Shown here: positions 28,714-37,435 of the stretch, piece after piece
Position numbering within the stretch: the stretch's first letter is position 1
Layout: every line of letters begins with the position of its first letter
Source: Prolixibacteraceae bacterium
GTDB taxonomy: Bacteria; Bacteroidota; Bacteroidia; Bacteroidales; Prolixibacteraceae
Direction of reading: 5' to 3'
Length of the DNA stretch: 64,000 nucleotides
Assembly (NCBI GenBank): GCA_028282705.1
Contig: JANQHI010000061.1
Location: 38,739-102,738 of the forward strand
Made by a program: the position numbers and the translations under genes
The notes under the pieces: generated by a model
What the model was told of the DNA's origin: nothing
Databases searched by the model: none
The model's input: only the letters and a program-made list of their open reading frames with translations

Positions 28714-29424
28714 TTATATCCTATCTCTCTTTTTCAAGTATTTGTGGATATAATATTTAATGGGTTTTTCATACTTCAATTGCTTCCAGGGGCGGCTGCT
28801 ATGGGGCAAGTGCTGTACCTCAAGCCCTTTTGCAAGGTAATTTAAAAATCCTAATTTTTTTGACCTTCTTGAAAGGTAAATATCATACCAATCCTTCTTT
28901 TTGGGCAGGTCATTAAAATCAGCTTTTTGCAAAAGGTTATGAGTAATTAAAGTGCAACAAAAACTTATCCTGTGGTTGGTTTCCACAACCTCACCAGATT
29001 TTACCTTCTCAAATTCATAAGGGAAGTTATAGTTCCCCTGGCTGTCAACAGTAATGGCTCCAATGATACCCGGCTGATCTTTTTCACGACCCAGCTTAAT
29101 TAATGATAGTATAGTATTGTCCTGTACCACAACATCAGATTCAATAATAATCAGTGGAACTTTTTTTTCCAGTGCCATTTTTTGCGCCTCCACCAAAACC
29201 AAATTATAATTGGGTGAAGGATTGGAAGTAATATTTTCAAGATGTATAACCTGATAGTTGAACTTTTCCTGGTTTTCTTCCAGGAAGGTTTTTGTGGCTG
29301 TGGAACTAAAGTCATTAAAAATGTAATAAGAAAAATTGCCAACAGACTGTGATACAGCCAGGATAGTCCTCTTTGTTGTTTCCAATGAATCTTTTACAGG
29401 TGTAATAACAATTGCTTCAGCCAT
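28714..29424 (-). CDS. glycosyltransferase family 2-like protein
   Basis: 236-aa GT-A fold protein. The start AIVITPVKDSLETTKRTI and FNDFSSTATKTFLEEN fit the nucleotide-sugar binding strands, and IIESDVVVQDNT provides the acidic DxD-like site. There are no membrane segments. It probably transfers a sugar to a surface polysaccharide or lipid acceptor, but donor and acceptor are unknown. It is tightly coupled to the LytS/LytTR pair downstream (2-bp gap), an unusual arrangement suggesting joint expression. The SDR gene is 59 bp upstream on the same strand. Confidence 0.8.
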   Translation of the reverse strand: MAEAIVITPVKDSLETTKRTILAVSQSVGNFSYYIFNDFSSTATKTFLEENQEKFNYQVIHLENITSNPSPNYNLVLVEAQKMALEKKVPLIIIESDVVVQDNTILSLIKLGREKDQPGIIGAITVDSQGNYNFPYEFEKVKSGEVVETNHRISFCCTLITHNLLQKADFNDLPKKKDWYDIYLSRRSKKLGFLNYLAKGLEVQHLPHSSRPWKQLKYEKPIKYYIHKYLKKRDRI

Positions 29425-29483
29425 TAGTGGGTATATTGAATATAATAGTCAAACAAAGGTAGTTTATTTTTGAAAGTGATAAC

Positions 29484-30251
29484 TTATGATTCAGTTTTTC
29501 TGTTAAAATCTCGTGAAAACGCCTGTGAAGATGGCATAATCAAAATATCATCAATATTCACATGTGCAGGGCGTGTAACCATAAACAAGATTGATTCTGC
29601 AATGTCCAGGGCATTTAAAGGGGTAAAACCTTTGTAAACCAGGGAGGCTTTATCAGAATCTCCTTTAAACCTGACAAGAGAGAATTCTGTATCAACTGCA
29701 CCTGGCGAAACTGAGCTAACCTTTATACCATGTTTAAGCAAGTCAAGGCGCATGCCCTTGGTGAGTGACTGGACTGCATGTTTAGTTGCACAGTACACAT
29801 TGCCATTAGGGTAGGTCTCTTTCCCTGCAACTGATGAGACATTGATAATATGGCCTGACCCCTGTTGTACCATCAGGGGTGATATTTTCCTGGTAATGTA
29901 TAACAACCCTTTAATGTTGGTATCAATCATCCTTTCCCAATCATCAATTACCCCTTGGTCAATAGTGTTTAAACCTACTGCGAGCCCTGCATTATTGATC
30001 AGGATATCTATATGTTTCCAATTATCTGGCAAGGAATCTATGGCTTCTTCAACTTCATCAAAGTTCCTGACATCAAAATTCAGGGTTTTTATGCTAATAC
30101 CAAAAGTTTCCCTCAAATGGTTGGCTAATTTTTCTAATAACTCTTTCCTTCTTCCTGTAAGGATCAGGTTGAAATTGTTTTTGGCTAATATATGTGCAGT
30201 AGCTTCTCCAATTCCTGCTGTGGCACCTGTAATTAATACTATTTTGCTCAT
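29484..30251 (-). CDS. short-chain dehydrogenase/reductase (YdfG-like)
   Basis: 255-aa classical SDR. The TGATAGIGEAT glycine-rich loop (residues 7-17), NNAG, the catalytic Ser in INVSSVAGKE and YCATKHA (Tyr and Lys) are all present. An Arg at GRRKE after beta-2 suggests NADPH use. The overall pattern resembles the 3-hydroxy acid dehydrogenase YdfG group, but the substrate is not certain. It is probably the first gene of the SDR-GT2-LytS-LytTR run. Confidence 0.9.
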   Translation of the reverse strand: MSKIVLITGATAGIGEATAHILAKNNFNLILTGRRKELLEKLANHLRETFGISIKTLNFDVRNFDEVEEAIDSLPDNWKHIDILINNAGLAVGLNTIDQGVIDDWERMIDTNIKGLLYITRKISPLMVQQGSGHIINVSSVAGKETYPNGNVYCATKHAVQSLTKGMRLDLLKHGIKVSSVSPGAVDTEFSLVRFKGDSDKASLVYKGFTPLNALDIAESILFMVTRPAHVNIDDILIMPSSQAFSRDFNRKTES

Positions 30252-30355
30252 TTGTACATGTTCTTGAATGATGAGCTAAATTAAAAAAAACTGCTTTTAT
30301 TAGGCAAAAATGGAGTACTTAATTATTTTTGTTTGGTATTCATAGAAAAAGAACA

Positions 30356-31396
30356 ATGAGCGAAACATTACAAAAAGAAAAGGGTTTTTCATCTGATATG
30401 GTTCCTGAACCTGAAAATATTGAAGATGTTATTTATTCACTAATTGTTAATCCAAACTTATCTACAGTCAATTATTTCAATGATTTTAGTGATATGGGCA
30501 TTTCTCCTGATTCAATTGGGGGGAATGATACTGAAGATGCTGGGATCTTTGAAATAGGTACTGGTGGGCAATGTATGGCTATGGGTACACATGCCTTTCA
30601 CCATCATTTGCAAAGTGACCCCCAAAAAGCTACTGAAATATTAGTATCAAGGGCTACCAGGAAAATGTTATGCTCAGGGGCAAACCCTGTGGCAATAAGT
30701 GCATTTTTATACCACATTGATATTGCTGACCCCAATGGCCACCAGATTGCTTCTGGAGCTAAAAAAGGGCTGGAAAATGCAGCAGCTAAATTTGGGTTGA
30801 AAGTAACAGATAGGAAAATCCGTTTTGACCACTTTTCAGGGCATGGACCTGTTCCTCCTACAATCATAATCAGTATGATGGGTATGGTCAATAACAGGAG
30901 TAAATTGGTTGGGCATCAGTTCAACACCAAAGGGAATAACATTTTTATGATTGGTAAACCCAAAAATGATATGGGTTCTTCTGAATACCTTGAGTTTTAC
31001 CATAAAATATCTGAAACTCCACTTCCAGCTTTTGAAATTGATGTGGAAACCTCAATCCAAAATGTATTAAGGGTTTTGATAGACAAGCAGTTGGTAAACA
31101 GTGCAAGCCCTGTTGGGAAAGGTGGTTTGTTTTTTACTTTGCTGAGGGCGGCTATCCCTAACAGCCTTGGGTTTGACATAACCACTGATGCTGAAATCAG
31201 GAAAGATATATTCCTGTTTGGTGAAGCAATGGGGAGGATTATTGTGGATGTGAATAGTGACAAGGAAGACGAATTTGTGGATGCACTTTCTGAACTAAAA
31301 ATACCATTCTTCACATTGGGGCATATTACAAAAGGTGAAATAAGGATTGATGATGAGTCTTTTGGGTATACTGATAAAATGACCCTTGGAGTGTAA
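30356..31396 (+). CDS. AIR synthase-related (PurM/PurL-like) protein
   Basis: 346 aa. It resembles the second half of a PurM/PurL-type ATP-binding unit: an N-terminal nucleotide-binding part with TGGQCMAMGTHAFHHHLQ, a middle segment FDHFSGHGPVPPTIIISMMG and an AIRS_C-like domain (about 180-335) including VGKGGLFFTLLRAA. Such stand-alone proteins are found in Bacteroidota next to ubiE; whether they act in purine synthesis is not established. The start is the ATG at 30356 (MSETLQ); the upstream TTG at 30329 is unlikely. Its TAA overlaps the ubiE ATG as TAATG, so the two are translationally coupled. Confidence 0.75.
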   Translation: MSETLQKEKGFSSDMVPEPENIEDVIYSLIVNPNLSTVNYFNDFSDMGISPDSIGGNDTEDAGIFEIGTGGQCMAMGTHAFHHHLQSDPQKATEILVSRATRKMLCSGANPVAISAFLYHIDIADPNGHQIASGAKKGLENAAAKFGLKVTDRKIRFDHFSGHGPVPPTIIISMMGMVNNRSKLVGHQFNTKGNNIFMIGKPKNDMGSSEYLEFYHKISETPLPAFEIDVETSIQNVLRVLIDKQLVNSASPVGKGGLFFTLLRAAIPNSLGFDITTDAEIRKDIFLFGEAMGRIIVDVNSDKEDEFVDALSELKIPFFTLGHITKGEIRIDDESFGYTDKMTLGV

Positions 31397-32127
31397 TGCC
31401 AGTTGTTCCTTATAAAAATTCAGGTGACAGCAAGAAAAAACAAGTGGCTGAAATGTTTGATAATATTTCAGCAAAATATGATTTGTTAAACCACCTGCTT
31501 TCATTCAATATTGATAAAGCATGGAGGAATAAATCAATCAGGTTGTTAAAGCCTGTTACGCCAAAAACTATACTTGATGTAGCCACTGGTACAGCTGATT
31601 TTGCTATAGCAGCAAGGAAGCTCAAGCCTCAAAAAATTGTTGGAGTTGATATATCTTCAGGGATGCTTGAAGTGGGCAAAAAGAAGGTAGTAAAAAAAGG
31701 GCTGCAAAACTTGGTTGAATTGGTACAGGCTGATTCTGAAAACCTCCCTTTTGAAGAAAGGTCATTTGATGCTGCTATTTGTGCTTTTGGTGTCAGGAAT
31801 TTTGAAAACCTTGAAAAAGGGCTTGAAGAAATTTTTCGTGTATTAAATGATAATGGGGTATGTTTGGTATTGGAGTTTTCCATGCCCCCAAAATTTCCTT
31901 TCAAGCAACTTTATAACTTTTATTTCAAATACATTTTACCCAAAATTGGCAGGGTGGTTTCAAAAGATATATCAGCATACAGTTATTTGCCTGATTCTGT
32001 TCATGCATTTCCTTATGGTAAGCAATTTATGGATGTTTTGGAAAAGGCAGGATTTAAAGAAACTAAACAGTTTCCTGTAACATTTGGGGTGGCTACCATA
32101 TATATGGCAACAAAATTGAAAAGTTGA
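31396..32127 (+). CDS. ubiE: demethylmenaquinone methyltransferase (UbiE/MenG)
   Basis: 243-aa class I SAM-dependent methyltransferase finishing menaquinone synthesis. The N-terminal YDLLNHLLSFNIDKAWR signature, the SAM-binding LDVATGTADFAI and GVDISSGMLEVG, and AFGVRNFENLEKGLEE are all typical. The length fits. It is coupled by a one-base overlap to the PurM-like gene upstream and precedes porT by about 70 bp. The ubiE-porT-trmH-tamL order recurs in the phylum. Confidence 0.95.
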   Translation: MPVVPYKNSGDSKKKQVAEMFDNISAKYDLLNHLLSFNIDKAWRNKSIRLLKPVTPKTILDVATGTADFAIAARKLKPQKIVGVDISSGMLEVGKKKVVKKGLQNLVELVQADSENLPFEERSFDAAICAFGVRNFENLEKGLEEIFRVLNDNGVCLVLEFSMPPKFPFKQLYNFYFKYILPKIGRVVSKDISAYSYLPDSVHAFPYGKQFMDVLEKAGFKETKQFPVTFGVATIYMATKLKS

Positions 32128-32198
32128 ATAATTTTCTTCAATATGGCAATAAATTTATAATATTGTTGTTTGAACTGAAAAGGAATTAAACATTACCT

Positions 32199-32966
32199 GT
32201 GAAGAAAAACCTTCTTACCATATTAGTGTTGTTTTTAGTGCTTCATGCAAGTGCCCAAAAACCAAAAATAAATTACCTAACCACTTTTGATGATAAAAGG
32301 CTGCATTTTGGGTTTTCCCTGGGGATTAATTCACTTGATTTTGGCATAAAACACTTTTCGCCAATTGGGAACAACCCTGGCTTTGTACCACATACATGGG
32401 CAGGTGATACAAGGCAAATTACTGCATTGGATACTGTGAGGGCTGATGTGGGGAAAAATGTCCCAGGATTTACTGTGGGTATTATTACCAGTTTACGCTT
32501 AACCAGGGATTTAGAATTGCGTTTTTTACCAGGGTTATCTTTTGGAGAAAGAAGGCTGGTTTATAATATCCCTGTTATTGATACCAATGCACCATTTAAT
32601 GAAGGCAATTTTCAATATTCCATAAAATCAACTTTTATTGATTTTCCATTACTGATAAAATACAAAGCAAGGAGGATCAATAATGACAGGCCATATGCCA
32701 TATTTGGGTTGGCTTATCGCCAGGATATATCAAGGTCAGCCAGGGAAGACCTGGTGAGGTTGAAAAAAAGTGGGATATATGCTGAAGTTGGTGCTGGCTG
32801 GGATACATACCTGCTCTTTTTCCGTTTCTCAATGGAAGCTAAAGTGAGTATTGGCTTATTTGACCAGTTGGGAAGGGCTCCTGATGCAACACAAAGGCAG
32901 TACTATACTGCTTCAATCGACAAACTGACTTCAAATATATTTACTCTTTCATTCCACTTCGAGTAA
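32199..32966 (+). CDS. porT: T9SS outer-membrane protein PorT/SprT
   Basis: 255-aa outer-membrane beta-barrel protein needed for type IX secretion. It has a signal peptide (MKKNLLTILVLFLVLHASAQ), the KRLHFGFSLGINSLDF strand and RFLPGLSFGERRLVYN, which fit PorT rather than a generic PorT-like barrel, and it ends in SFHFE, an aromatic end suited to BamA insertion. The start codon is GTG. Location after ubiE and before a TrmH methyltransferase supports the assignment. It would serve export of proteins such as the 2258-aa cargo at 19166. Confidence 0.85.
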   Translation: MKKNLLTILVLFLVLHASAQKPKINYLTTFDDKRLHFGFSLGINSLDFGIKHFSPIGNNPGFVPHTWAGDTRQITALDTVRADVGKNVPGFTVGIITSLRLTRDLELRFLPGLSFGERRLVYNIPVIDTNAPFNEGNFQYSIKSTFIDFPLLIKYKARRINNDRPYAIFGLAYRQDISRSAREDLVRLKKSGIYAEVGAGWDTYLLFFRFSMEAKVSIGLFDQLGRAPDATQRQYYTASIDKLTSNIFTLSFHFE

Positions 32967-32976
32967 ATAGCAGTTA

Positions 32977-33741
32977 TTATTTACCTGCTAACCCCTTCCT
33001 CCTGAATTCAGAGCAAATTATGGCTGTGGCAATTGATACATTCAATGATTCTGATGTTTGGTATCCTGGTATGTGAAGTTTTTGGGTGATAAATGGTTCA
33101 ATCTTTTTGGATATGCCATGCCCCTCACTCCCCATTATTATAATGCCTGAACGGGGTAAATCCTGGTTGTAAATATTTTCTCCATCAAGGTAAGCCCCAA
33201 AAACAGGGATGCCCATCTGTTTAACTTCAGTAAAAAAAACTTCAGGTTCAATATAATTTACCTGGACCCTGCAAAATGCCCCCATGGTAGCTTGCACAGC
33301 TTTTGGGTTGTAAATATCTGCAGTACCTGAAGAAGCACAAACTGTTTCAATGCCAAACCAATCAGCAATCCTTATGATAGTCCCCAAATTTCCGGGGTCT
33401 TGTACATTATCAAGGTATAGTGCCAATGAATGTTGTATTTTATCAATTGAAAATTCCTGCTGTGGGATGTGGCACAATGCAAGTGCTTGCTGAGGGTTTT
33501 TCAACAAGCTAACCTTTTTTATTTCCTTATGTGTTACAATAACAATTTCATTGCCCTGCACTTTGAAGCTGCCCAATGAAGCCATGAACTCCTCTGTTGC
33601 AGCTAAAAACTCAATTTCAATCCCAGATTTAGCCACTTCTGTTACAAGTTTGTTGCCTTCTGCCAGAAATAGGTTATTTTTGGCTCGGTATTTTTTTTGG
33701 GAGAGAGATTTGATTTGTTTAATTTTATTTTTACTTATCAT
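32977..33741 (-). CDS. TrmH/SpoU-family RNA 2'-O-methyltransferase
   Basis: 254-aa SPOUT methyltransferase modifying tRNA or rRNA. An N-terminal substrate-binding domain (about 1-95) is followed by the knotted SAM-binding domain with LDNVQDPGNLGTIIRIA, IIMGSEGHGIS and SLNVSIATAII, the three SpoU motifs. Which nucleotide it modifies cannot be told. It is convergent with porT (10 bp between stops) and divergent from tamL. Confidence 0.92.
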   Translation of the reverse strand: MISKNKIKQIKSLSQKKYRAKNNLFLAEGNKLVTEVAKSGIEIEFLAATEEFMASLGSFKVQGNEIVIVTHKEIKKVSLLKNPQQALALCHIPQQEFSIDKIQHSLALYLDNVQDPGNLGTIIRIADWFGIETVCASSGTADIYNPKAVQATMGAFCRVQVNYIEPEVFFTEVKQMGIPVFGAYLDGENIYNQDLPRSGIIIMGSEGHGISKKIEPFITQKLHIPGYQTSESLNVSIATAIICSEFRRKGLAGK

Positions 33742-33830
33742 TTGATAAAAATACAGGTATTTAAAATAATTATCTTAAAGTTACAGTTTCTAAATAACAA
33801 TAACTGATAGAAAAGAAATATACTACCAGG

Positions 33831-36155
33831 TTGGCAAAAAATAAGTTTAAATATTGGATTTTTTATATACTTATCATGATCATAGGTGGTTCTTGCTCAC
33901 CTGTTAAGTATGTGCCAGAAGGAAGCTATCTGTTAAATAAAGTTGATATAGAAGCAGATACCAGGGAAGTTGCCAAAGAAGATATGGAAGCCTATATCAG
34001 GCAAAAAGAAAACCTTAAAATCCTTGGTGCATTCAGGTTTCATTTATGGCTGTATAACCTCTCTTCAAAAAAGAAACAAAATGATTGGCTAAAAAGGATT
34101 GGGGAAGAACCTGTTATTTATGATAAAATACTTGCCCAAAGGTCAAATAGCCAGCTGAAGCAACTTTTTAATAACAAGGGGTACTTTAATGCAAACATCA
34201 GCAATGAGGTGGTATTAAATGAGAAAAAAAAGAAAGCAAACCTAAAATATACTATAAAAGTTGGTGAACCATACCATGTTAGGGAAATTGAATATGCCAT
34301 TGAAGACAATAACCTGAAAGCCCTATTCTTGACAGATACAGCCAGGCTTATCCAGCCAGATCAAATTTTTGATGTAAGCCAGTTGGATGCAGAAAGGGGG
34401 AGGATTGTAAACCTGTTTAAAAACCATGGCTATTATTATTTCAATAAAGATTATATAAGGTATCTTGTTGATAGCACATTGTATTCAAATGAAGTTAATT
34501 TGAACCTGTTAATTGAAACCCCAAATAACATTGATATAAAAGAAGGCAGGAAAGCTTATGATGCATATACTTTAAATGACTTTGAGGTATCAGTAGTTCC
34601 AAGTGCAACAGGTTTTAAAGGGCTTAAAAAGAAAAATTTTTTGGAAGTAGATACATCATTTGTTGGCAACTATACATTCCACCATGCAAAAGCTTACAAG
34701 TATAACCCCGAGCTGTTTTTCAGGCTTAACAAATTAAAAAGTGGGGATTTATACCAAGTCGATAATGTTAGGCAAACTTTTAACGGGCTAAACCGCCTGA
34801 AGCAATTCCGTTTTATAAATATCCAGTTTGAAGAAACACCTAATCCTGAATTAAAACAATTAGACTGTACCATGCAGTTGGCTCCATTAACCAAACAATC
34901 TGTTTCTTTTGATGTGGAGGGTACAAATACATCAGGGAACTTTGGTATTGCAGGGAACCTGAATTACCAACACAGGAATTTATTCCATGGGGCAGAAATA
35001 TGGAAAGTAAACTTTAAAGGGGCAGTTGAAAGGCAACAGGCAGTTGTTAATAATGTTTCTAATGATTTTAATACATTGGAGCTTGGGGTTGAATCAGTAC
35101 TTGAAATCCCAAAACTACTGGGACCTGGAAATGCCATCAGGTATTTTAGTAATTACCTGCCGCATACTGTATTCTCACTTGGGTATAATTACCAGAGAAG
35201 GCCTGATTATACAAGGACTATTTCAAATTTTAAATTTGGGTATGATTGGAAGTCCTCAAAGGTTGTCAGGTATAACTGGAATTTAATTGATTTTAACATG
35301 GTTGAACTTTATGAGTTTGACCCAGATTTCATCAATTCAATTGAAGACCTTTATATTAAAAGCAGTTTTACTGACCACCTTATTTTGGCTACCAATTTAT
35401 CATTGGTTTATAATACCCAGGAAATTGGGAAAAGAAGTAATTATGCCTACATGAGGTTCTCTTTCGAGTCTGCTGGGAATGTCCTCCAATTGGCATCAAC
35501 CCTTGCAGGAAGGGACAAAATTGCTTATGTGGATGAAGATGGGTTAGGCAACTATTCATATTATGAAGTATTGAACAAACGTTTTGCCCAATATGTGAAG
35601 GCTGATTTTGAATACAGGTATGGGCACATGATTGATAAATACAATGCCATAGTAGGAAGGGCATTCATTGGGGTAGGCCTGCCTTATGGGAATTTTGATG
35701 TCCTGCCATTTGAGAAAAAGTATTTTACAGGAGGAGCTAATGGCATCAGGGCATGGCAGGTAAGGTCATTAGGACCAGGGTCTTATCAGTCAAGCCCTGA
35801 AGATTATCCAAACCAATCATCAGATATCAAGTTAGAAGCTAACATTGAATACAGGTTCCAGCTAATGAAAATACTGGAAGGGGCTTTATTCCTTGATGCA
35901 GGAAATATTTGGGCAATAAATTCAAAAGATAATAGGGAAGGTGCAACATTCCATTTCAATAAATTTTACAAACAAATAGCACTTGGCACAGGTGCTGGTT
36001 TGCGTTTCGATTTTAGCTACTTCATTTTCCGCCTCGACCTGGGGATGAAACTTCATGACCCTTCCCAGGAACTTGGGAATGGTTGGATAATTGGAAACAG
36101 AAGGTTAAATAATGATGATTTTAATGTCTCTTTTGCCATAGGTTATCCTTTCTAG
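33831..36155 (+). CDS. tamL: TamL-type outer-membrane assembly lipoprotein (BamA/TamA family)
   Basis: 774-aa Omp85-family protein. The N-terminus KYWIFYILIMIIGGSC is a lipoprotein signal with Cys22 as the lipidated residue, which distinguishes Bacteroidota TamL from proteobacterial TamA. POTRA-like modules follow (about 30-370, with LKQLFNNKGYFNA and GEPYHVREIEYAI), then a C-terminal 16-strand-type barrel (about 400-774) with YFTGGANGIRAW and the terminal NVSFAIGYPF. It would act with an inner TamB protein in envelope assembly. The start is TTG at 33831, since no upstream ATG exists and the signal peptide needs it. Confidence 0.88.
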   Translation: MAKNKFKYWIFYILIMIIGGSCSPVKYVPEGSYLLNKVDIEADTREVAKEDMEAYIRQKENLKILGAFRFHLWLYNLSSKKKQNDWLKRIGEEPVIYDKILAQRSNSQLKQLFNNKGYFNANISNEVVLNEKKKKANLKYTIKVGEPYHVREIEYAIEDNNLKALFLTDTARLIQPDQIFDVSQLDAERGRIVNLFKNHGYYYFNKDYIRYLVDSTLYSNEVNLNLLIETPNNIDIKEGRKAYDAYTLNDFEVSVVPSATGFKGLKKKNFLEVDTSFVGNYTFHHAKAYKYNPELFFRLNKLKSGDLYQVDNVRQTFNGLNRLKQFRFINIQFEETPNPELKQLDCTMQLAPLTKQSVSFDVEGTNTSGNFGIAGNLNYQHRNLFHGAEIWKVNFKGAVERQQAVVNNVSNDFNTLELGVESVLEIPKLLGPGNAIRYFSNYLPHTVFSLGYNYQRRPDYTRTISNFKFGYDWKSSKVVRYNWNLIDFNMVELYEFDPDFINSIEDLYIKSSFTDHLILATNLSLVYNTQEIGKRSNYAYMRFSFESAGNVLQLASTLAGRDKIAYVDEDGLGNYSYYEVLNKRFAQYVKADFEYRYGHMIDKYNAIVGRAFIGVGLPYGNFDVLPFEKKYFTGGANGIRAWQVRSLGPGSYQSSPEDYPNQSSDIKLEANIEYRFQLMKILEGALFLDAGNIWAINSKDNREGATFHFNKFYKQIALGTGAGLRFDFSYFIFRLDLGMKLHDPSQELGNGWIIGNRRLNNDDFNVSFAIGYPF

Positions 36156-36221
36156 GTTATTTTTGCAGAGGCTTTAACGCTAAAAAATCATATTGTATCA
36201 TTTTTAATTTATTAAAATATC

Positions 36222-37301
36222 ATGAGTGAATCATTATTTGGAAACATTAAGCCTGGAGTAGTGACAGGTGAGGATGTACAAACAATATTTAAAGTTGCCA
36301 AAGAAAATGAATTTGCACTGCCTGCAGTTAATGTTGTTGGTTCAAATTCAATTAATGCTGTTATGGAAGCAGCTAAAAAAGTTAACTCACCTATAATCAT
36401 TCAACTTTCAAATGGAGGAGCTGCATTTGTGGCGGGTAAAGGTATTGGGTTAGAAGGGCAAAAGGGCCAAATTTTAGGTGCTATTGCTGGAGCAAAACAT
36501 ATCCACACCTTAGCTGAGGCTTATGGAATTCATGTAATACTTCATACTGACCATGCAGCCAAAAAATTGTTGCCATGGATTGATGGGTTGTTAGATGCCA
36601 GTGAAAAGAATTTTGCTGAAACAGGGAAACCATTGTTTTCATCTCATATGTTAGACCTTTCTGAAGAACCTCTTGAAGAAAATATAGCCATTTGTAAAAG
36701 CTACCTGGAAAGGATGAGCAAAATTGATATGACCCTTGAAATTGAATTGGGGATCACTGGTGGCGAAGAAGATGGTGTTGACAATACTGATGTTGACCAT
36801 GCTTCACTGTACACACGTCCTGAAGAGGTAAATTATGCTTATGAAGAGCTGATACAGGTTAGCCCTAATTTTACCATTGCAGCATCATTTGGGAATGTAC
36901 ATGGTGTTTACAAGCCAGGGAATGTGAAACTGACCCCAAAAATCCTTGATAATTCTCAAAAGTTTATTTCAGAAAAACATGGGTTGGAAACAAAGCCTGT
37001 TAACTTTGTTTTCCATGGTGGTTCAGGTTCTTCTTTAGAAGAAATCCGTGAAGCTATTAGCTATGGTGTAATCAAAATGAACATTGACACTGACACCCAG
37101 TGGGCATGTTGGGATGGTGTCCGTCAATTTGAAGCTAAAAACCGTGATTACCTGCAAGGGCAAATTGGTAACCCTGAAGGAGAAGATAAGCCAAATAAGA
37201 AATTTTATGACCCACGTGTTTGGTTAAGGGCTGGTGAAGTTACAATGGTTGAACGCCTTGTTAAAGCTTTTGAAGACCTTAATTGTATTGGAAGGGCATA
37301 A
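36222..37301 (+). CDS. fbaA: fructose-bisphosphate aldolase, class II
   Basis: 359-aa zinc aldolase of the class IIA type interconverting fructose 1,6-bisphosphate and triose phosphates. VILHTDHAAKK holds the catalytic Asp and first zinc His, ELGITGGEEDGVDN the glutamate-rich loop, FGNVHGVYKPGNV a further zinc His and FHGGSGSS the phosphate loop. The length is typical for IIA enzymes. It stands alone, closed by a strong terminator. Confidence 0.96.
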   Translation: MSESLFGNIKPGVVTGEDVQTIFKVAKENEFALPAVNVVGSNSINAVMEAAKKVNSPIIIQLSNGGAAFVAGKGIGLEGQKGQILGAIAGAKHIHTLAEAYGIHVILHTDHAAKKLLPWIDGLLDASEKNFAETGKPLFSSHMLDLSEEPLEENIAICKSYLERMSKIDMTLEIELGITGGEEDGVDNTDVDHASLYTRPEEVNYAYEELIQVSPNFTIAASFGNVHGVYKPGNVKLTPKILDNSQKFISEKHGLETKPVNFVFHGGSGSSLEEIREAISYGVIKMNIDTDTQWACWDGVRQFEAKNRDYLQGQIGNPEGEDKPNKKFYDPRVWLRAGEVTMVERLVKAFEDLNCIGRA

Positions 37302-37324
37302 GCTTATAAAAATAATATTGTTAC

Positions 37325-37357
37325 AAAGGGCTGCCATGTTTTGGCAGCCTTTTTTTA
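37325..37357 (+). terminator. rho-independent terminator of fbaA
   Basis: A perfect 7-bp GC-rich stem (37329-37335 with 37343-37349, 7-nt loop) is followed by seven T residues. Confidence 0.92.
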
Positions 37358-37435
37358 TTTTTACTTTTTTCCATCCATTTATTTTTGCATTTTTAAGTGA
37401 TTTTAATGCAAGTGATTACATAATACTATTTTATA

